Origin: Chaetomium olivaceum
Taxonomy: Eukaryota > Ascomycota > Sordariomycetes > Sordariales > Chaetomiaceae
DNA: 64,000 bases
NCBI GenBank assembly: GCA_039881045.1
Contig: JAYWVB010000076.1
Coordinates: forward strand, 53,939 to 117,938
Direction: 5' to 3'
Shown here: positions 58,601 to 64,000 of the stretch, in pieces
Layout: the number at the start of each line of letters is the position of its first letter
How positions within the stretch are numbered: the stretch's first letter is position 1
Program-made: the position numbers and the translations under genes
Notes under the pieces: generated by a model
Told to the model about the DNA's origin: nothing
The model's database searches: none
Seen by the model: the letters and a program-made list of their open reading frames with translations, nothing else

Positions 58601-58716
58601 ATTTGAAGGGATGGAGACGTGTAGGGAGCACCGGGGCCAATACGTTCGTCAGGAGTTGTTGTGAAACCGAACTCGGCAAATCTGTTAGGAGGTAATGTGG
58701 TGTTTGTCGAGGCCAT
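55670..58716 (-). CDS. pre-1: STE3-type pheromone receptor PRE-1, tail interrupted by a copia remnant
   Basis: Exons 58716-58071, 58014-57492 and from 57435, with introns of 56 and 56 nt. Seven membrane spans are intact over residues about 30-350: NLFFRVFLGLVSLFVTWVPA, WWAGQGWCDIMAYTFFAMHS, then LYFMTLVCIIVVLPLIMVLL after the first splice, and a last span near GLLLSVGLGYVFPKLRKEY. This receptor class senses the lipid-modified pheromone and signals through a G protein and MAPK cascade. The long cytoplasmic tail reads naturally up to GIHPHIGVDT and, beyond a 652-bp insertion (56032-56683), resumes as RVWAEADNND, then YWKTRLRERAA and an ending near FSNAAS (stop 55670-55672). As sequenced the third exon stops at 56607 inside the LTR. 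Three further one-base frame changes lie in C/T-run sequence (about 56740, 56000 and 55870). Receptor core confidence is high; function of the truncated tail is unknown. Confidence 0.88.
56034..56182 (-). repeat. LTR, left copy (3' LTR of the minus-strand element)
   Basis: 149 bp. Read on the minus strand it runs from TGTTGCGGTCCC to GTGTCTTTCA. It differs from the right copy by one extra T near 56091 and by the terminal base. Two further bases (TA) separate it from the target-site duplication. Confidence 0.9.
56266..56535 (-). pseudogene. Copia polyprotein fragment: C-terminal RNase H
   Basis: Open on the minus strand from the right LTR to the stop at 56266. It shows VGHFYDSNNAYQTVLNP, then ARTRTIDIRYKWIIEKVEKG and ADGLTKPL, the usual end of copia RNase H. 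Everything upstream in the polyprotein is missing. Confidence 0.88.
56536..56683 (-). repeat. LTR, right copy (5' LTR of the minus-strand element)
   Basis: 148 bp and essentially identical to the left copy. On the minus strand it leads straight into the RNase H frame, so the leader and most of gag-pol have been lost. Confidence 0.9.
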
Positions 58717-60365
58717 GGTGGCAATGTGTAAGTCAAGGCTGAAAGAGCCTGACAGAGCGAAGAAGAGAAAAAGTGAATAGGAAAGAGTGTTTCCCCCCTG
58801 TTCTTGGACTTCAGGGACAGGTTGATTTCGCTGATTTTACGAATAAAGACCCAAGAAGGGGTCGAAGCTGGCTCTGGAGTAGAGAAGAGGCACGGAAAAG
58901 AGAAGCAGAGATTCTCACGGCGGCGAGATGGGCAACATAAAGGAAGACGGCGGCGAGGTATGCGCCAGGGGGCGGCAGGTGAGCTCCTCCATAGCTATTG
59001 CTCTATTGCTTGATCTATTGGCTTATTGACGGAAAGCAGCCCATTGACACTTTGAGACAACCCCGATACCCCACTGTGATGATGGTGTTGCGGAAGGGTT
59101 TTTGGTGAGAAGGGCTGAATAGGCTTATTGAAGCTCTATTCAACCCCAAAAGGGGTAATGCTCAGCGGCGGCAGAGGGTTGAAGCCGCGCAGGTCAACAA
59201 AGAATACCAGCCGCTCCTGACCGCGAACAGCCCCAACTTCAGGGGTCTGAACCAGTCACCGAAGATTGATATTTGACGAGTTCGACGCCGGAAAGCGATA
59301 GATCGTGTCCGAAACCGGGTGCAATCTGTTTTGGTTCGGTCTCGGAGTTGAGGTTTTCCATCTTTCATTTTCCACAGCCCTGCTACCACACTGTCATCAC
59401 ACCCCGACTGCTGCCGTTTTGGTACGTACACACATGGTACTTCCGTCTCATCCGTGACAGAATAATGAATAATTCTGTACGTTGGATGTACCTGGCCGTT
59501 GGTGTCTCAGACACTACCAACCTTTCCGCGCGTGTGCGCGCTTCTGCGCTTTTGCGCTTCTACAGTTCCGGGGTTCTGTGTTTCTGCTGCAGCAGTTCAT
59601 GCTGCGAGAGTCGGTGTGCCATCACCCATCACCAACAACAGAAACAACTCGTTGGGTCATTGGTCAATCGAAGGGTTTCAGCACGATATCCGGCGTTAAA
59701 CTGGCTACGCTGGCCGCGTCGCGGCTGTGCATGGCATCGACTGAGATGTGAGATGCTGGTGTGACATTCTGCAGGGCCGGAAAAAGGATCACGAAATGTT
59801 ACTGTGTACTTGGTACATGGTACATTTGAAAAAGAGCCTTGACGTTCCTGAGGGAGGAAAGTTCCGTTAAGCCGTTGGATGTGATGAGAGGTTAAGACGG
59901 ATTGGGAAGAAAGTTGTGGGTTTCGGAGACGGGAGGAGGTCAGCCACGAACTGAGACCTGAGACCTGTTTGAAACTCAAACTCGAGGTTTGGCCGAGTGG
60001 TCGAAGGCGTTTGGTTGGAGGTTGATTAGATAAGCCGTCGATAAGGTAACTAACTAACTAGCTAACGATATGAGGCTGAACCTCAGGGACCTTTCGTGGC
60101 GGAAGCTCGAGCTCAACTCATGCAGCACCAGCCACAGGATGAATGAGTGGTTCGCGTCTCAAGCAATCAAACCCTTCCTAACGCGACGGAGCTCGCGCAT
60201 CGCAATTCGACATTTTTGACCCCGTCCCCGTCTCAGAAACCCACAGCCAGCCACATCGAAATCCTGACAACACCCCCCGACTAAACGGCCAAATTCACCC
60301 CTGCAATTCTCGAATAATCGAAGCAAAAAAAAAGCAAAAACCAAAACCAAAGTCAACTAATAAAA
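58717..60365. other. Divergent intergenic, 1.65 kb
   Basis: Promoters of pre-1 (minus) and of the mitochondrial SSB gene (plus). A tRNA-Leu-like D arm is listed separately. No coding exon was recognised. Confidence 0.5.
59982..60110 (+). pseudogene. tRNA-Leu-like 5' half
   Basis: CGAGGTTTGGCCGAGTGGTCGAAGGCG reproduces (27 nt as two joined motifs: acceptor CGAGGTT and A-box arm TGGCCGAGTGGTCGAAGGCG) the 5' end of a leucine tRNA. AACCTC near 60078 could pair with the acceptor, but no T arm with TTCRA is present. It is read as a fragment or chance A box. Confidence 0.3.
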
Positions 60366-60965
60366 ATGTCAGCCTTCCTCCGCACCGCATCCCGCGCCGT
60401 TTGCCGGTCCTCGGCGGCCGCTGCCCCGCGCACCTTCAGCTCGACGGCCTCGCGCCCCGTCGCCCGCATCACCATCGTCGGCAACCTGGCCGACACGCCC
60501 GAGCTGCGCGCCTCGAGCACCGGCCGCGAGTACCTGCGCTACGCCGTCGCCAGCAACTCGGGCAGCGGCGAGAACCGCAAGACCAGCTGGTTCAACGTGA
60601 GCTGCTTCGTCGGCGAGGGCCCGCGCCGGGACTTCTACCAGGGGCTGCCCAAGGGGTATGTTCGGGTTTTTTTTTTGGTTTGCTTTTTGGTTTTTAGAGA
60701 CGGCTGCAGCTTTCATAGAGTACAAGCAAGCTTTACTAACGAGGAGCGCAGCTCAATGGTCATGGTCGAAGGCGATGTGAGCATGAACAGCTATACCGAC
60801 GCCGAGGGCAAGCCCCGTCAAGGGCTGAACATCACACACCGTATGTTGCACCGTGACTTGGAGACGACAAACATGCTGACTGTTCTAGGTAACCTCGAGG
60901 TTTTGCGCCGTCCGTACGATCCCTCCCGCGCGGAGGGCGGCGAGGGCGAGGCCCAGCAGGAGTAG
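60366..60965 (+). CDS. RIM1: Mitochondrial single-stranded DNA-binding protein Rim1
   Basis: Three exons (60366-60655, 60752-60840, 60889-60965) give 151 residues. A basic Ser/Ala/Arg-rich mitochondrial presequence (SAFLRTASRAVCRSS...) precedes an OB-fold with the SSB pattern: VARITIVGNLADTPELR, KTSWFNVSCFVGEGP, GLPKGSMVMVEGDVSM and LNITHRNLEVLRRP. It coats single-stranded mtDNA during replication. The first intron (96 nt) and second (48 nt) are both multiples of three and lack stops, so unspliced RNA stays open for 199 codons. The ATG has an AAAATG context. Confidence 0.93.
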   Translation: MSAFLRTASRAVCRSSAAAAPRTFSSTASRPVARITIVGNLADTPELRASSTGREYLRYAVASNSGSGENRKTSWFNVSCFVGEGPRRDFYQGLPKGYVRVFFLVCFLVFRDGCSFHRVQASFTNEERSSMVMVEGDVSMNSYTDAEGKPRQGLNITHRMLHRDLETTNMLTVLGNLEVLRRPYDPSRAEGGEGEAQQE

Positions 60966-61468
60966 ATGGCGGATGGCGGGTGGAAGCGTCGTCGTTACGG
61001 TTGAGTCATCAAATGATATCGGCATGAATTGTAATGATGTCTTCTCTCTACTCTTTACAGCTGTATCAAACTGGGTCCGAATTAGATTGGTGTTGTCGGT
61101 TTGTCGGGGATGTGTTGTACTTTTACGAAGACTACCGCTGGAGTACGATACCAATGAATTTGCTTGTGCACGAGGTATCTCTATCTCTCTCGTTGAATAC
61201 GGGGCGCCCGCTTGACAATTTTTACATGTTATTTCTGTCGGGCACTTCTCACAACATGGCGCGAAGGTCTGTGAGTTAATTTCATTCCTGACCTGAGCGC
61301 ACACACAAACACACACACCTGTCCCTAAACGCCAAGACATGCGACACCACCGTCTGGTCCCTTATCGCTTATCGGCCGATTGATTTTCTGTTCTTGGCCG
61401 CACTTATCCCACCACTATCCCACTATCCCACTATCACATCCCAGCTGGAGCTACCGACTCTGGACGCC
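60966..61468. other. Spacer between two plus-strand mitochondrial genes, 503 bp
   Basis: 3' flank of RIM1 and promoter of MTO1. It holds a CACACA stretch at about 61300-61318 and repeated TATCCCAC units (61405-61438). No exon was recognised. Confidence 0.5.
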
Positions 61469-63343
61469 ATGTTGAGGCTGTGGCTTCCCAGAGGCTTGGG
61501 CAGGCCACTACGGCGGCCCGCGTGCCGTAACATAGCCATCATCAAAAGGCGAACCTTTGCGACCGTTGGTTCCGACACGAGGTCAGTTAATTCACACCGA
61601 CAACATTCACACCGACAACACACACAGGAGCCTCCGCTGCTTGTGCCACTACTAACCTCTACCTTGTCTATTCCAGGCCGTTCGATGTCGTCGTCATTGG
61701 CGGTGGCCATGCCGGCTCCGAAGCGTGCGCCGCAGCGGCCCGCGCAGGCGCCCGCACCGCCCTCATCACCCCCGAGATCGACAATCTCGGCGTCTGTTCG
61801 TGCAACCCGAGTTTCGGCGGCATTGGCAAGGGCACCATTATCCGCGAGATTGACGCCCTGGACGGACTGGCGGGGCGCATCATCGACAAGGCGGGGGTGC
61901 AGTTCAAGATTCTGAACAAGACGAAAGGAGCGGCTGTCTGGGGTCCCCGCGCTCAGATCGACCGGGCCCTGTACCAGAAACACATGCGTGAAGAGCTCGA
62001 GACGTATCCGAATCTATCCATCGTCCTCGGCAGGGTTTCCGACATTGTTACCGCCGACAACCACGGCGACCCCGACGCCGACGGCGCCAAGAGCAAAATC
62101 ACGGGCGTGCGTCTCGAGTCGGGCGAGGTGCTACCGACGAGCCAAGTCATCATCACCACGGGAACCTTCCTCGGCGGGGAGATCCATATCGGCATGGAGG
62201 TATATCCGTCCGGGCGGATGGGCGAGCAGGCCACGTTCGGCCTCAGCAAGTCATTGCGGGATGCGGGCTTCCAGCTCGGCCGGCTGAAGACGGGCACGCC
62301 GCCGCGGATCGCCAAGAACAGCATCAATTGGGGCATTCTCGAAGAACAACCCGGTGACGACCCACCCATGCCCTTCAGCTACCTCAACGACACCGTCGCC
62401 GTCGGTAAGGACCAACTCCTCTGCCATCTCACCTACACCAACGAGGACACCCACAGGATCGTGCGCGAGAACCTCGACAAGACGATCCACATCCGCGAGA
62501 CGGTCAAGGGCCCGCGCTATTGTCCCTCGCTCGAATCCAAAGTCGTTCGCTTCGGCGAACGTCCGCGTCACATCGTCTGGCTCGAGCCGGAAGGCTTCGA
62601 CAGCGATGTCATCTACCCCAACGGGCTGAGCATGACGGTGCCGGCTGAGGCGCAGGAACGCCTCCTGCGCACCATCCGCGGCCTCGAAGACGCCGTCATG
62701 CTGCAGCCGGGCTACGGCGTCGAGTACGACTACGTCGACCCGCGCAGCCTCAAGCGGTCGCTCGAGACCAAGGCCATCCGGGGCCTCTTCCTGGCCGGCC
62801 AGATCAACGGCACGACAGGCTACGAAGAAGCCGCGGGACAGGGGATCGTCGCCGGTATCAACGCCGGACGCGCCGCACAGGGCCTGGCCCCCATCACGCT
62901 CTCCCGCTCCGACGCCTACATCGGCATCATGATCGACGACCTCGTCACCAAGGGCGTGTCCGAGCCCTACCGCATGTTCACGTCGCGCTCCGAGTTCCGC
63001 CTCAGCACGCGCTCCGACAACGCCGACGCCCGGCTGACCCCCTTCGGCCGGCAGTGGGGCGTCGTCTCGGACGCCCGCTGGGCGCACTTCCGCGACGACG
63101 TCCAGCTCGCCGCCGACTTCAAGCGCCTCCTGCGTGAGACCAATCTCACGCCGGACGAGTGGCTCCAGGCCGGCATCCCCATCTCCCACGCGATAAGCAG
63201 CATCCCGGGCGTGGGCGGTGCCAGCAGCAGCAGCAGCACCAGCGGTAAGCACGACCGCAAGCGCGACGGGCACGAGGTCATCCGCCTGCGCGGGGTCACC
63301 ACGGAGCACATCATCAACGCGCGCCTGCCCGGGCTCGACGTCG

Positions 63344-63374
<31 letters not shown>

Positions 63375-63805
63375 CGACAACACAAACCAGGACACGAACG
63401 CAAACCCGAACCAGCATCAACAGCAATACCCCCCGCGCATCCGCGCCCGCGTAGCCGTCGACGTCGTCTACGAGCCCTACGTGCGCGTGCAAGCCGCCGA
63501 AGCGGCCCGGCTGCACCGCGACGAGGCCCTCTGTCTCCCCGGGGATCTGGATTACGCGAGCGTGCAAGGGCTGTCGATTGTGGAGCGGGACATCCTGTCC
63601 AAAGTGAGGCCTGAGACGCTGGCGCAGGCGAGAAGGGTGGAGGGGGTGACGCCGGCGGGGTTGGTGAAGTTATTGGGGGCGGTGAAGAAGGGGAATAAGG
63701 AGGGGATGAGGGTGGTGGAAGGGTTGGATGTGGCTGGGGTGGAGGATTTGGAGGCGTTGGATGCGAGGAGTCGGGCTGAGGGTTGTGATTGGGGTTGTGG
63801 TTTGG

Positions 63806-63836
<31 letters not shown>

Positions 63837-63864
63837 GGTTGCTTGGGTATATATTATATTGTAA
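61469..63864 (+). CDS. MTO1: Mitochondrial tRNA uridine-34 modification enzyme MTO1/MnmG
   Basis: Two exons (61469-61581, 61677-63864) over a 95-nt intron; 766 residues. An Arg-rich presequence (LRLWLPRGLGRPLRRPACRN) targets mitochondria. The Rossmann FAD motif is VVVIGGGHAGSEA, followed by the MnmG signatures CSCNPSFGGIGKG, GTFLGGEIHIG, LKTGTPPRI and GQINGTTGYEEAAGQG, and a C-terminal helical domain (YASVQGLSIVERDILSKVRP). With the MnmE-type GTPase it installs the wobble-uridine modification of mt-tRNAs. Oddities: an insertion with ten Asn (63346-63375) and a C-terminal (TTG)10 run coding ten Leu before the stop, making a hydrophobic tail. The start is the first ATG; the longer in-frame opening begins with TTG. 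Confidence 0.94.
63346..63375 (+). repeat. (AAC)10 coding microsatellite
   Basis: Ten Asn codons inside MTO1, within an Asn/Asp/Gln-rich insertion of about 35 residues. Confidence 0.95.
63808..63837 (+). repeat. (TTG)10 coding microsatellite
   Basis: Ten Leu codons at the very C terminus of MTO1. Confidence 0.95.
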
Positions 63865-64000
63865 GTGTAGGTTGAGATTGGTTGAAAGGGGTGCATGTAT
63901 CACCCCGATGTGTATAACTAGTAGATGACGACTAAACGCATGTGGGACGGCTAAAGGATGGTGTCTTGGGGAGTAATTAGGTATGTACTTTGGCGTTGCT

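Noticed and set aside
62251..63567. 438-codon open frame antisense to MTO1
   Set aside because: Mirror of a GC-rich coding strand; Val/Asp/Gly-rich composition and no domain, while the plus strand is clearly MTO1.
1..64000. 5S rRNA, CRISPR arrays, biosynthetic cluster or provirus
   Set aside because: No 5S-like segment, no regularly spaced repeats, no PKS/NRPS/P450 genes and no viral genes were seen on either strand.

Overview
The window is nuclear DNA of a filamentous ascomycete. Genes are GC-rich and carry short spliceosomal introns (mostly 35-140 nt, GTRNGT donors, CTAAC-type branch sites, YAG acceptors), and the protein families are typical of Pezizomycotina: PacC, a STE3/PRE-1 pheromone receptor, PAS kinase. 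Long low-complexity tracts and TTAGGG motifs fit Sordariomycetes, probably Sordariales. The placement is inference from protein character; no database was searched.

Layout. 0-5 kb (+): a Pro/Ser-rich protein with a C-terminal Cys cluster (5' end outside the window) and a Ser/Thr/Pro-rich coiled-coil protein. 5.8-7.7 kb (-): pacC, the ambient-pH transcription factor, followed upstream by 2.2 kb packed with GCCAAG hexamers, the known PacC target. 11.1-16.1 kb: the SEACAT/GATOR2 subunit Mio/Sea4 (-) and the rRNA-processing factor Efg1 (+), divergent from a 466-bp promoter. 16.3-20.5 kb: a stop-interrupted fungal orphan gene (-), a dsRNA-binding protein (+) and the tRNA 2'-phosphotransferase Tpt1 (-). 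22-25.2 kb (-): a 1,041-residue protein of unknown function. 31.3-34.0 kb (+): a dual-specificity (MAP kinase type) phosphatase. 34.9-39.2 kb (-): a Hut1-type nucleotide-sugar transporter and a three-KH RNA-binding protein. 43.3-45.6 kb (-): an F-box/LRR protein with a CaaX end. 50.3-54.3 kb (+): PAS kinase. 55.7-58.7 kb (-): the pre-1 pheromone receptor, its cytoplasmic tail broken by a 652-bp copia-type remnant. 60.4-63.9 kb (+): mitochondrial SSB (Rim1) and MTO1/MnmG.

The genes are mostly conserved, dispersed regulators and housekeeping functions. There is no secondary-metabolism cluster, no CRISPR and no provirus. Themes are nutrient and environment signalling (PacC, Sea4, PAS kinase, MAPK phosphatase, PRE-1) and RNA or mitochondrial maintenance (Efg1, Tpt1, KH protein, Rim1, MTO1). 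The signalling genes sit next to unusually long intergenic regions (3.4, 6.1 and 4.7 kb).

Caution: six genes carry about a dozen one-base frame changes, nearly all in homopolymers or short repeats. Several hit genes expected to be essential or widely conserved, so many are probably assembly errors; they are given at each gene.
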